Assembly (NCBI RefSeq): GCF_010448835.1 | Contig: NZ_CP048409.1 | Location: 4,815,501-4,879,500, forward strand | Direction: 5' to 3' | Source of the DNA: Draconibacterium halophilum | Lineage (GTDB): Bacteria; Bacteroidota; Bacteroidia; Bacteroidales; Prolixibacteraceae | DNA: 64,000 nucleotides | Shown here: positions 17,212-26,598 of the stretch, piece by piece | Layout of the letters: every line of letters starts with the position of its first letter | How positions within the stretch are numbered: the stretch's first letter is position 1 | Translations under genes and position numbers: made by a program | The notes under the pieces: generated by a model | Told to the model about the DNA's origin: nothing | Database searches by the model: none | Seen by the model: the letters and a program-made list of their open reading frames with translations, nothing else

Positions 17212-17918
17212 TGGAACAACTGCAACAATTTTTTCAGGATAAAACAGTACACACCCTTTTGGACGTTGGAACCGGAAGCGGGGATTTTATTACTGTTTTA
17301 AAAAAGACTTTTAAGGATGCAAAGTTTACAGGAATTGATCCCGACAAACCATCGCTGGAAGAAGCAGCAAAGATACATCCCGATGCAAAATTCAGAAGTA
17401 TGACCGGAGAACGACTTGATTTCCCTGATTCAACTTTTGATGCTGCAAGTATTTCAATGGCCATGCACCATTTACCCGATGTTCAGCAAACTTTGAATGA
17501 AATGAAACGTGTGGTAAAACCAGGAGGATGGCTTATTATAAACGAACTGTTTAGCGACAACCTGAATCCTGCACAGGAAGTGCATAAAAGTATGCATCAT
17601 TTCAGAAGTACGGTTGACCGATTGAATGGTGTTTGCCATAATAAGACTTTTTCCCGTGCTGAGATATTGGAGCAGATTGAAAAAGCAGGATTGGAAACTT
17701 GCACAACCTTTAACCAGAATAAAGCTCTTGTAGAACCATCTCCTGAAGAAATTGCTGAGCGAAAAGACAAGTTAACAGAAATGCTCGGTCAGATTAAAGA
17801 CAAGCCCGAATACCACGCATTGAAAAAGCAAATCCCCGAAATTGAATATGCTTTACAAAGACATGGATTTCAAATGGCAACACGGGTTGTTGTTATTGTA
17901 CAGGTAAAAAAAGATTGA
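17211..17918 (+). CDS. Class I SAM-dependent methyltransferase
   Basis: This 235-residue protein has motif I LLDVGTGSGDF (about 16-26), the acidic post-I GIDPD, SISMAMHHLPD and VVKPGGWLIINE, all typical of the UbiE/Methyltransf_11 fold. The substrate is not recognisable. It is translationally coupled to the TauE-like exporter by the TAATG overlap, so the two probably act together or are co-expressed. Confidence 0.88.
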   Translation: MEQLQQFFQDKTVHTLLDVGTGSGDFITVLKKTFKDAKFTGIDPDKPSLEEAAKIHPDAKFRSMTGERLDFPDSTFDAASISMAMHHLPDVQQTLNEMKRVVKPGGWLIINELFSDNLNPAQEVHKSMHHFRSTVDRLNGVCHNKTFSRAEILEQIEKAGLETCTTFNQNKALVEPSPEEIAERKDKLTEMLGQIKDKPEYHALKKQIPEIEYALQRHGFQMATRVVVIVQVKKD

Positions 17919-17975
17919 TTGAGATTGATGTAGATCGTTTGCTCAAAACCAGCAGCTCGAGGCTATTAGCTAATT

Positions 17976-19265
17976 CTACAGCCTATTATTCACAATATTA
18001 TTATAAATTGAACCGAACTGTAAGCGAATTCCAACATTTGCTCCAACCTCGAACGAAGAAGGCAATTGAACCTTATTCAACAAAACATCTTCCAGCGAAA
18101 CGTCTCCTTTAGGCAGGTAAATCTGGTCGTGTACATTTTCAACACGGAATCCCATTCGCACCGAAAGCCCCCGAATAATACGCACCGAAAGATCGGTATC
18201 AAATGTAATCCTGTTCTTGGTCCAGTCGTGCATATAGTTTGTGGCATTTAGTCCGGCTTCAATTTCTCCCCAGGTTTGTACAATCTGAAGATCGAGACGT
18301 AAAGATTGCTCCCAAAGGCTTTCTTCCATTTTATCATAAATGGATTCTTCATAATATTTCATCCACTCGAGCCCAATATAATAAGCAATAGTAAATACTT
18401 TCCGGTCCGATATGTCCCACGGAAAAATGTTGTACTCAATTGCCGGTTTAACAGTTATGGAATACTTTGTGTTGCGGTAGTTGCTATTATATAAATTACC
18501 AAACAACCCGGTCGACCAACGTGATGATAAACTTTTTACCGCACTTGTTGATGCGTAAGTTGACGTATTATCTGAACGATAAACTTCGCCATCGCTGGTA
18601 TATTTTTGCGTATCTACCGATCGGCGTGCATTGTTACGAATTCTTATATTCTCAGTTACCTTATCGGCACGCGCATTAAACGAATAGCTATAATTCTTTT
18701 TGCTTTCTTCCAGGTTTGCCCAGCCACTAACATCGCCTCTAAAAGTCCAGTTATTCCATGGGTCTTCAACTTCATCAGCCTGTGCCACTTCAGTTTCGCC
18801 ACGGTAAAGAAAACTCAATTGATTAGATGCTTTTGTTTGGTTTACAAAAGGCATTAATCCCAGCGAAAGTGCGTTTTTCAGCTTTTGGCGCTCTTCCTCA
18901 CCCGTATCGTCGGCAAATGTTGTACAGGTAATGGTAAAATCGTTAAAATTTTCGAAAGTAAGATTGTTATACATCAACGAGTAAACCATACCTCCCGAAC
19001 CACTTCTCTGGTTCGTAATTATAATGTGCACATCCGTAACAGCCGGATCATTTACAAAATCGGCAAAACGCATATTCCGGCGCATATAATCCATATCTAA
19101 CCGAACACCTTCGATATAAACTTTAATTTTTGCGTCGCGCTTATCGTACGACAGCGATCCACGACTTTTTATCCGTGTATCTTTTTCGGGCTTTTCGGCA
19201 GCCGAAACACTATTAACTACGAGACAAAGGAAAATTACAGAAACGGTGATAAAACGATATATCAT
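17976..19265 (-). CDS. Predicted outer-membrane beta-barrel protein
   Basis: This protein of about 429 residues has a signal peptide (MIYRFITVSVIFLCLVV, cut near SAAE) and then many alternating aromatic strands ending in VGANVGIRLQFGS, as in outer-membrane barrels. An N-terminal stretch (about 25-170) reads as a soluble domain with DVHIIITNQRSGSGG. No named family is recognised with confidence. An AAGGAGG Shine-Dalgarno sequence, unusual in this phylum, lies 7 bases before the ATG at 19265 and decides the start over the longer frame from 19289. Confidence 0.72.
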   Translation of the reverse strand: MIYRFITVSVIFLCLVVNSVSAAEKPEKDTRIKSRGSLSYDKRDAKIKVYIEGVRLDMDYMRRNMRFADFVNDPAVTDVHIIITNQRSGSGGMVYSLMYNNLTFENFNDFTITCTTFADDTGEEERQKLKNALSLGLMPFVNQTKASNQLSFLYRGETEVAQADEVEDPWNNWTFRGDVSGWANLEESKKNYSYSFNARADKVTENIRIRNNARRSVDTQKYTSDGEVYRSDNTSTYASTSAVKSLSSRWSTGLFGNLYNSNYRNTKYSITVKPAIEYNIFPWDISDRKVFTIAYYIGLEWMKYYEESIYDKMEESLWEQSLRLDLQIVQTWGEIEAGLNATNYMHDWTKNRITFDTDLSVRIIRGLSVRMGFRVENVHDQIYLPKGDVSLEDVLLNKVQLPSSFEVGANVGIRLQFGSIYNNIVNNRL

Positions 19266-19405
19266 TTTGGCCCTCCTTATCAGGTTCAAGTTGATTTAAA
19301 AAAAGTATACAAATAGTAAAAGCAGCGCAAATATAGAATTTAGACCTCAATAAATAAAACTTACTTTCTGATTTTCGTTTACTTTGTATTACTTCTTAAT
19401 AATGA

Positions 19406-19846
19406 ATGAGTAAGATGGCGCGCAGAGAGAAAAAATCACGAAATAAAGGATCGGCCGGGAACAATCGTAAATCGGGTGAAGATTTTTTACAAAATAACAA
19501 GCAAAAAACAGGTGTTTTAGAAACCGACAATGGTTTGCAGTATTTAATTATGGAAGAAAAGCAAGGCCCAAAACCCGGACTTTTCGATACGGTTAAAATA
19601 CATCAGCGCGCTTTACTGCTCGATGGGAAAATACTCGAAGATACCTATCGTCAAAACCAACCCGACGAGGTTAAAATAGAAGAACTTATTGAGGGCCTGC
19701 AGGAAGGGTTACCGATGATGAGCGTGGGCAGCCGTTATAAATTTTGGGTACCCGCCGAACTGGCATGGGGACGAAAAGGAACAGGTAACAAAATTCCACC
19801 AAACGCAGTGTTGAGTTTTGATATACGTCTGGTTGAGATTTGCTGA
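19406..19846 (+). CDS. FKBP-type peptidyl-prolyl isomerase
   Basis: This 146-residue protein has a basic N-terminal tail (ARREKKSRNKG) and a C-terminal FKBP domain (about 60-145): DTVKIHQRALLLDGKILEDTY, PMMSVGSRYKFWVPAELAWGRKG and IPPNAVLSFDIRLVEI. It catalyses proline isomerisation in protein folding. No signal peptide is seen, so a cytoplasmic location is likely. A start at 19415 (MARREKK) is also possible. It converges with marC, the two stops being 2 bases apart. Confidence 0.9.
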   Translation: MSKMARREKKSRNKGSAGNNRKSGEDFLQNNKQKTGVLETDNGLQYLIMEEKQGPKPGLFDTVKIHQRALLLDGKILEDTYRQNQPDEVKIEELIEGLQEGLPMMSVGSRYKFWVPAELAWGRKGTGNKIPPNAVLSFDIRLVEIC

Positions 19847-19848
19847 AA

Positions 19849-20478
19849 TTAGCTCCAGTGAAGATTGAGCCATGTTTTCACCCCTGCCATAATCATTTCA
19901 ATAGCCACCGACCCCACAAAAAGTGCCGTAATACGTCCTGCCAAATCAAAGTAGCGTTCAATTAATTCTTCTCTTTTTTGGCGGATCACATCGTGTAAAT
20001 ATTTTAACAGGATTAAAACCAATATACACAATACAGTAGCCACAACAATAGCTGTGCACGATATCAAAATATCGTTGCGTTTACCAATAACAACACTGGC
20101 ACTAATGGTACCCGGACCAATTAAAACCGGCATGGCAATGGCTCCGGCAATGTGTTTTGATTCGCCGCGTAATATCTCAATAGCCGTTGGCCCGCGAAAC
20201 ACAAACTGTAGTCCGATTAAAAGGAATACAATTCCACCAAATAACTGAAACGATGCAAAACGAATTTGTAACACATCGGAGAATATTTTGTCGCCTACAA
20301 CGGCGAAACAACAAAAAGCAACACATGAAATAAGGCCTGCACGAATTAAAACTCGCTGAAATTGGCGGTTATCGAGCTTCTGAACTACATCGATTAAGTA
20401 TACAATTACTAAAAACGGATTTAGTAAAACGAGTAATAATAGTACTGATCTAATGAATTCATTCATGTCTAAATGCAA
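19849..20478 (-). CDS. MarC family integral membrane protein
   Basis: This 209-residue protein has six hydrophobic segments and the MarC/NAAT signatures LLNPFLVIVYLIDVV, FQLFGGIVFLLIGLQFV and MPVLIGPGTISASVVIG. MarC proteins were once linked to antibiotic resistance but their function is unsettled. It is transcribed toward the FKBP gene and stands upstream of no evident partner. Confidence 0.9.
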   Translation of the reverse strand: MHLDMNEFIRSVLLLLVLLNPFLVIVYLIDVVQKLDNRQFQRVLIRAGLISCVAFCCFAVVGDKIFSDVLQIRFASFQLFGGIVFLLIGLQFVFRGPTAIEILRGESKHIAGAIAMPVLIGPGTISASVVIGKRNDILISCTAIVVATVLCILVLILLKYLHDVIRQKREELIERYFDLAGRITALFVGSVAIEMIMAGVKTWLNLHWS

Positions 20479-20634
20479 TTTTTAAGTTGTTTTTGAGTTA
20501 CTTCCGGTTTGCCGGTGTTCACTAGCCATCGGCGGCAAATATAAAAATAGATATTAGGAATCCAATAGGTTTAAAATATCAATCGTTACAGGTAAATATT
20601 CAGGAAAACAAGTCTCTAAATAATTTCTTGTAAC

Positions 20635-20661
20635 AAAAAAGCCGCTCCGAAAAGGAGCGGC
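20635..20661 (-). terminator. Intrinsic terminator after ppiD
   Basis: Perfect 8-bp arms GCCGCTCC and GGAGCGGC around GAAAA, with six T on the minus strand. It lies 27 bases past the ppiD stop and ends the long minus-strand block beginning at nadB. Confidence 0.9.
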
Positions 20662-20687
20662 TTTTAATATCGTTTTGCGATTCTCTA

Positions 20688-22811
20688 CTAATAGAATTTC
20701 GCTCTTTTGTCTTCAATTTCTACCGAGTTGCGGTGTACATTAAATACCTCTGCTCCTACACGGTATGTATTGGTTTGTGCCAATCGCATTTTCTCGGCAG
20801 CTACATCAACACCAACACCCTCGTTTACCGAAGTTGGCATAACAACATAAACGCCGTTATTTCCTGCAATTGGTTCTGATACTTCGTCAACCTCAAGTGT
20901 AGTAACTGTACCAATTACTGCCGGTTCTACTCCCATTCCCGGAACAGAAAACGAGTTAAAGTTTACTGGGCCTGCATTTTGTACGTCAGTATCAAGAGCA
21001 GCAGCACCAGCCAAATCGGCATTTTCGTTTAGGGCCGTTGCAGCTTTCTCAATCAACAATTCAGCTTTTTTCTCTTTTGTTACGGCTAACTCAACTCGTG
21101 CTTTCACATTATCAAAAGGAGCAATTCCTTCTTCAGTAGCACTGGCCAAAACAGCTATTACAAAATTGTCGCCCAATTCAAAAATACGCGAATCCTGATT
21201 GTTAGTAAGAATATCATTAACCTTAGCTTCGTAGGCAGCTCTGATTAGCGGACGAGCACTTTCCAGACCAACAATTGCACGATCGTTCTCGCCTACATTT
21301 GCCACTCGTTTTGTGAGACCTTGCTCACTTACTGCTGCATTAAATGCTTCGCTTGTAGTGTTCTCGCCGGCAAACTGACTTGCTTTTGAATAAACGTTTT
21401 GGTAAGTTCTTGTACTTGGCACTACAATGCGTGTAAGATATGCCACCTGCACCTGACGTGATAGATCTCCACGATCGGTAGTTTGTATCAGGTGAATTCC
21501 AAATTGCGATGCAACAACTGTAACACTATCGGTTGTATTGTTAAACGCTGCATTCTCGAATGGTTTCACCATTTGTCCACGCTGGAACCATCCCAGCTCA
21601 CCACCGTTGATTGCAGAACCCTGATCGGCAGAATTAGTGCGTGCCAATTCAGCAAAATCAGCTCCGTTTTCGATCATCGTCTTTAAGCTGTCGGCCAATT
21701 GCTGTGCAGCAAACGCCTCGGCTTGTGTATTATATTGTAGCAAAATATGACGAGCCTCAACCGAATCGGGCATCATTTCCGATTTGTACAATTTAGCCAG
21801 AGTAAATGTTTCTGACTCTTTATACGGACCGTAAACAGCTCCTACTTCAGCACCTTCATCGAAAATCCAGGTACCAATTGCTTCGGGCAAATCGTCTTTT
21901 TTGTTCCATTCATCAACAAAAGCGATGTCTGAATTTGTATCTACAAACTGAATTGTATTGTCAGTTTCTTCAAAATCAGCTTTAATATCATTGATCCACT
22001 CTTCGGCCTCAGCAAAATCTTTTTCCGATGGTTCTACCGGGTAAGTAATGTATTCAATTCTTCTGCTTGCTTCCGATTCGTAATCTTCTTTATTTGCATT
22101 ATAATAATCTCTCAGATCTTTATCAGTAATTGTAATATCTTCGTCGGCAACACTACTGTGTGGCAAAGCGATGTAATCGAAGTTAACCGATTTGCTGCCG
22201 GCAGTAGCACTGGCTTCAGCCTGATCGCCTGTAACATACAAACCTTGCGCTACCATGTTGGTGTATTTTCCTTGTGTGCGTTCTTCAACAATTTGCTGTT
22301 CAATGTTTAACCAATAAGCACGCTGATCGGGAGCAACCATTCCGGTTTCCAGATTTTTCAGGAAACTAACCACTGCATTACGATCGAACTGACCGGTTTC
22401 AGGGTTGCTGAATATTTGACGTACAATTTGGTGCGGGTTTGATCCCTGAAGCATATCGAATAACTCGTCTGAACTAACTTCAATTCCAAGATCTTCATAA
22501 GTTTCTCCCATCACGATCTCGGCAATTTTCCTTTGCCAGGCCTGGTCGCGTACTTGTGCCCAGGTATTATCATCTAATTGGGACTGCCCATAGTTTTGTT
22601 TGAATATCTCCCCTAACTCTTCTACCTCTTGCTGAAATTCAGGATATTGGATTGATTCGCCATCAATTACTCCAACTTCTAACCGGTTTCTCTGAAACAT
22701 CGACGAACCTCCTTGTAACAAATCGCCAAGGATAAATGCTGCCAATGATAAACCGATTACAATTGCTACCAACAATCCTGCTTTCGTTCTAATGTTTTGT
22801 AACGTTGCCAT
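20688..22811 (-). CDS. ppiD: PpiD/SurA-type peptidyl-prolyl isomerase
   Basis: This 707-residue protein has an N-terminal membrane anchor (GLLVAIVIGLSLAAFILGDLL, about 12-32), a SurA_N-like chaperone region, and a parvulin domain near 345-455 (VEARHILLQYNTQAEA, then GGELGWFQRGQMVKPFE and FGIHLIQ). It is expected to face the periplasm and help outer-membrane proteins fold. It is the last gene of the minus-strand block and is followed by a strong terminator. Confidence 0.92.
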   Translation of the reverse strand: MATLQNIRTKAGLLVAIVIGLSLAAFILGDLLQGGSSMFQRNRLEVGVIDGESIQYPEFQQEVEELGEIFKQNYGQSQLDDNTWAQVRDQAWQRKIAEIVMGETYEDLGIEVSSDELFDMLQGSNPHQIVRQIFSNPETGQFDRNAVVSFLKNLETGMVAPDQRAYWLNIEQQIVEERTQGKYTNMVAQGLYVTGDQAEASATAGSKSVNFDYIALPHSSVADEDITITDKDLRDYYNANKEDYESEASRRIEYITYPVEPSEKDFAEAEEWINDIKADFEETDNTIQFVDTNSDIAFVDEWNKKDDLPEAIGTWIFDEGAEVGAVYGPYKESETFTLAKLYKSEMMPDSVEARHILLQYNTQAEAFAAQQLADSLKTMIENGADFAELARTNSADQGSAINGGELGWFQRGQMVKPFENAAFNNTTDSVTVVASQFGIHLIQTTDRGDLSRQVQVAYLTRIVVPSTRTYQNVYSKASQFAGENTTSEAFNAAVSEQGLTKRVANVGENDRAIVGLESARPLIRAAYEAKVNDILTNNQDSRIFELGDNFVIAVLASATEEGIAPFDNVKARVELAVTKEKKAELLIEKAATALNENADLAGAAALDTDVQNAGPVNFNSFSVPGMGVEPAVIGTVTTLEVDEVSEPIAGNNGVYVVMPTSVNEGVGVDVAAEKMRLAQTNTYRVGAEVFNVHRNSVEIEDKRAKFY

Positions 22812-22975
22812 TGATTTACAGTTATTTTTTGTCTAAAATCGTTTGAATTTTTCGAGCTACGAAGATAATAATTTTAACTGTTTTACCTCCAATATCGAAC
22901 ATTTTTTACAGACGCTACCAATGGGCTTAAAATTATCAGATTTTCAGCACCTTACATGCACCATGTTTTATGAAT

Positions 22976-24241
22976 TTAATCGCCTGGAAGCTCGAGTTTT
23001 ACCAATTCAATTTTAGTATTGGTTGCCTTTAGTATTTTAAACTGGAATTTTTTAATTTTTATAATGGTATTCACCTTGGGGATACTTTCATAGTTGTATA
23101 GAATAAAACCGGCGAGAGTTTCGAAATCTTCATTTTCCGGCAGATCAAGAAAATACTTGTCATTCAGCATATCAATCTCTGCACGTGCTGAAAAAATGAA
23201 CTCGGTATTACTTATTTTCTTTTCTATAATACCTTTTACGTCATGCTCGTCTTCAATCTCACCAAATATTTCTTCCAGAATATCTTCGCTGGTTACCATC
23301 CCTGCTGTTCCGCCAAATTCATCAACAACAATTGCAATGCTACGGTGCTCCTGAATAAATGTACTAAGCAGTTTATTTGCCGGCATGGTTTCGGGTGCAA
23401 TCAATACGTTTTTAATAAACGGGTCAATAGTGTGCGGATTTTTAAACAACACGGAAGAATGTACATAACCGATGATATTATCAATACTTTCGTTAAAGAT
23501 AAGTATGCGCGAATAACCGGTTTCAACAAATTTTTGCCGCAGCTCATTAATCGAGGCGCCGGTTTCCATCATTTCAATTTCGGTACGCGGAATCATTACT
23601 TCCCGTAACTTTATTTTCGAGAAATCGAGCGCATTTTTAAACAGTTTAATCTCGGTTTCAATAATTTCTTTTTGTTCCGGGTTTTTTCTGTCGTTTTCTT
23701 TTATAAACTCATCCAGATCGATCCTTCGGAACACTTTATTTTTGTCTTCGTTGCCCGGTTCGGTTTTAAAAATATTTCTCAAAAGAAAATTTGTAATACC
23801 CATTGAGAAGCGTGATACGGGGAAAAATACCACATAAAAAAACGCCAGTGGTAGTGAGAATATATTTAGCAACGAATTAGGGAAAATGCGGAATAACGTT
23901 TTGGGTAAAAACTCGGCAAATAATAAAATTATAAAAGTTGAGATTATAGTTTGCAGGAACAAAACCAACGAATCGGACTGGATAGAGTTGAGCAAAACAG
24001 GTTCCAGCACTGCGGCAAAAGCAATACCGTAAACTACCAGTGCGATGTTGTTCCCAACCAGCATTGTGGCAATGTATTGCCCGCCATTGCGGGTTAAAAA
24101 CTTAAGTAGTTTTGAGTTAAACGGATCAGATTGTTTATCCAGCTCGAGGCGCAATTTATTCGCTGAAACAAAAGCAATCTCCATTCCTGAAAAAAAGGCC
24201 GAGAGAATGATCGTCAACAGAATCAGCAAATATGGATTCAT
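22976..24241 (-). CDS. CNNM/CorC-HlyC family protein (hemolysin-like)
   Basis: This 421-residue protein has an N-terminal DUF21/CNNM membrane domain (about 1-150, SAFFSGMEIAFVSANKLR), a CBS pair (about 200-325, REVMIPRTEIEMME and IVVDEFGGTAGMVTSEDILE) and a C-terminal CorC_HlyC domain. The family includes Mg2+ or Co2+ transport proteins and the Flavobacterium gliding protein GldE. It lies 6 bases after lptC and is followed by ppiD. Function in transport versus motility cannot be decided here. Confidence 0.9.
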   Translation of the reverse strand: MNPYLLILLTIILSAFFSGMEIAFVSANKLRLELDKQSDPFNSKLLKFLTRNGGQYIATMLVGNNIALVVYGIAFAAVLEPVLLNSIQSDSLVLFLQTIISTFIILLFAEFLPKTLFRIFPNSLLNIFSLPLAFFYVVFFPVSRFSMGITNFLLRNIFKTEPGNEDKNKVFRRIDLDEFIKENDRKNPEQKEIIETEIKLFKNALDFSKIKLREVMIPRTEIEMMETGASINELRQKFVETGYSRILIFNESIDNIIGYVHSSVLFKNPHTIDPFIKNVLIAPETMPANKLLSTFIQEHRSIAIVVDEFGGTAGMVTSEDILEEIFGEIEDEHDVKGIIEKKISNTEFIFSARAEIDMLNDKYFLDLPENEDFETLAGFILYNYESIPKVNTIIKIKKFQFKILKATNTKIELVKLELPGD

Positions 24242-24247
24242 AAATCG

Positions 24248-24946
24248 CTAGTTAAATTTTAATTGTTCGCGGGGTGGTTCTTTTGAGAGAACCGGATCAT
24301 CAGGACTGGCTGCAGGATTTTTACTGGTATTGCCCGTTTGCCCGGGTTGGTTTTCATTGTCTACTGCTACGTAAATAACGCCTTTAGGGTTTTTAATCTT
24401 CCAATTCTGCATATTCTGGTCGGATGTTAATCCTGTCCCGGTAATAATTTTATCGGCGCTAATAATCTTTACATATTCTTCGGTGAAGATCGTTTCGTTT
24501 TTTTCGTCCCAAATAAGGTGTTCTGTCTTCAGCGAGTCGCCATTCTCGTTAGTAACAATCACATTATTTTTGGCTTCCCACTTCTCTTCTTTAATAAACT
24601 CTTTGGCATAATCCGCCTTAATACTCGAGATTATTTTTTGATTCTCGTCGTATTTTATCAGCAACAATCCTTCGGGGAACTCGTGAAACGTTTTACCATC
24701 ATTTTCAAAGCGCAATAACCTGTCTGCTTTTAATGAAAAACGTACAGTACCTGAATCGGTAGATAGTGTTTCAAAATTTGTAGCCTCTAAAACGGGTAGG
24801 TTTTCGGGGGTACTAAAGGCTTTAATCTTTTCAATGTCGTTTTTCTTACAGGCAAAGAAAAGTATTGCAGTTCCCAATACGAGAACTGCAATACGAAATG
24901 TTTTTATAAGCCGCAATATTTTAGAAGCGAACTTTTGTGTTTTCAT
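24248..24946 (-). CDS. lptC: LPS export protein LptC
   Basis: This 232-residue protein has an N-terminal hydrophobic segment ending FFAC (C33) and the LptC beta-jellyroll: DSGTVRFSLKADRLLRFENDG, SIKADYAKEF, NENGDSLKTEHLIWDEKN. LptC bridges the inner-membrane LptBFG exporter and the periplasmic LptA. The lipobox-like cysteine is a Bacteroidota trait. It overlaps the upstream TPR gene by 26 bases. The last 40 residues are Pro- and Asn-rich. Confidence 0.85.
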   Translation of the reverse strand: MKTQKFASKILRLIKTFRIAVLVLGTAILFFACKKNDIEKIKAFSTPENLPVLEATNFETLSTDSGTVRFSLKADRLLRFENDGKTFHEFPEGLLLIKYDENQKIISSIKADYAKEFIKEEKWEAKNNVIVTNENGDSLKTEHLIWDEKNETIFTEEYVKIISADKIITGTGLTSDQNMQNWKIKNPKGVIYVAVDNENQPGQTGNTSKNPAASPDDPVLSKEPPREQLKFN

Positions 24947-26564
24947 TTATCCAACCTCCAACTTTATAAGTTGTGCCTTCCTGGAGTCCTTCCATAAATG
25001 CTTCTTCCTTGTTAGGAAAATATTGTCTGTATTTCCTCAGGTTTTCTGATGCGTCAATTGAACAGTCTTCACCGCGGCGCGCTTTTGCAAAATAGTCGCA
25101 TGCTAACCAGAATACTGCTGATTTTTCCAATGCGCTTCCTTCGAACTTCTGAGAGGCTGATACATAAATGTTTGCAATTAACATGTTGGCCTCACAATAA
25201 TCAGGATTTAACTGAAGTGCTTTTCTTGCATCGCTACGTGCGCCTATCAGGTTACCATCTTTTGCGTAACGTATATAACCTCGCTCGTAGTAGTATGTGG
25301 CTAAAAGTTCGTCATCAGTTTCCTGGTCAATAGCCATTTGATAATACTCTCTTGCTTTTTCCAAATCGTCTTTTTTCAGGAATCGACGAGCCATGTTGAA
25401 CGCTGCTTCTGCCGAAGGATCAAGTTCGTACAAACGCTCTGTAGCCATCCCAAAAAGCTCTGTTTCAGTACAATCTGCTCTCCCTAAACGACGAAGCATG
25501 GACTTGATAAAATCTGCATCATTTGAATTCTCCTGGTATTGTGGAGCGTAAATACTAACCAGGGCTTCGCAATCAGCAGCACCCGATTTCCCAAAGATAG
25601 TTTCAATATAAGGAAGAACTGTCTCCTGCACTTGTTCTACTTTGGTTTCGTCTTCGTTTGCTTCAACAATAGCATTGGCAATAGCCATGCTTTCTTCGTA
25701 GTTCTTTACAACCTGCTCTTTTGGGAGTTCTCCATATTTGAATAAAGCCACAGTTGTTCGCATGTATAACAGAAGCACCGGTGGTTCTGTTTGATCGCCT
25801 TGCAGTTTTACCGATTCTGACAACCACTCGTAAGCTGATTTATGAATTGCTTTTAAAGCTTCACCTTCAGAAGCTTTATCTCTGTCTTGACTCAATTTGT
25901 ATTTTAACCAAGATGTACCTTTTCGGCCTAACAGGTAACCACGCTCGCCAAAATACTTCATCCGTTTGTCGTACAACTTCATGTATAAATCAATATACTT
26001 ATCACGCTCCGCATCAGTTGTTGCACTCTCAATTTGATACTCATAAATCTTAGAACCGTGAATGTAAAGGTTCGTAGTAGATTTAGGATACTTGATATAC
26101 AGTTTCTTCCAGTGTGGAATAGCTGATTTATAGTCTTTTTGTTTGAAAAATTCAGTATATAATGAAAGTTCATTCAAGAAGTCTCTGTCCTGAGCCTTAA
26201 TAAGTTCGTCCAATGTACTCAGGTTAATTTCATCGCTTTCAACGTCGGCATCATCGCCAGAAGGAATACTTCCTGAGAATGCAAAATCAAACACATTGCC
26301 CGATTTGTCTTCAATGTCTAATTTTTTTGATTCATCAATAAAAGTGAACCTAATGTATTTTGTTTTTTCATCAGCTTCAACTTCATATTTCCCATCGAAG
26401 CTGGTCAACATTTCTCCACCTTTATGTGCTTCAACGGTAATACCAGCTGCCGGTTCTCCGTCCATATAAACAGTTCCTTTAATAACTCTTTGAGCCTGGG
26501 CAACTGTAATACCGACCATTACAACTGCGGCGATTAAAAGAGATATGCGTAAAATAGTTTTCAT
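24921..26564 (-). CDS. Tetratricopeptide-repeat exported protein
   Basis: This protein of about 547 residues has a signal peptide (MKTILRISLLIAAVVMVG, cut after AQAQ), a short carboxypeptidase-regulatory-like beta domain (VIKGTVYMDGEPAAGITVEAH), then helical TPR-type repeats such as AFNMARRFLKKDDLEKAREYY and YYERGYIRYAKDGNLIGARS. It probably acts as a periplasmic scaffold. The open frame reaches 26606, but the ATG at 26564 begins the signal peptide. It sits between an outer-membrane protein gene and lptC, so a role in envelope assembly is plausible. Confidence 0.85.
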   Translation of the reverse strand: MKTILRISLLIAAVVMVGITVAQAQRVIKGTVYMDGEPAAGITVEAHKGGEMLTSFDGKYEVEADEKTKYIRFTFIDESKKLDIEDKSGNVFDFAFSGSIPSGDDADVESDEINLSTLDELIKAQDRDFLNELSLYTEFFKQKDYKSAIPHWKKLYIKYPKSTTNLYIHGSKIYEYQIESATTDAERDKYIDLYMKLYDKRMKYFGERGYLLGRKGTSWLKYKLSQDRDKASEGEALKAIHKSAYEWLSESVKLQGDQTEPPVLLLYMRTTVALFKYGELPKEQVVKNYEESMAIANAIVEANEDETKVEQVQETVLPYIETIFGKSGAADCEALVSIYAPQYQENSNDADFIKSMLRRLGRADCTETELFGMATERLYELDPSAEAAFNMARRFLKKDDLEKAREYYQMAIDQETDDELLATYYYERGYIRYAKDGNLIGARSDARKALQLNPDYCEANMLIANIYVSASQKFEGSALEKSAVFWLACDYFAKARRGEDCSIDASENLRKYRQYFPNKEEAFMEGLQEGTTYKVGGWINENTKVRF

Positions 26565-26598
26565 AATGAGTTTTATTTGTTTTTCTTTTTTTTGAGTT

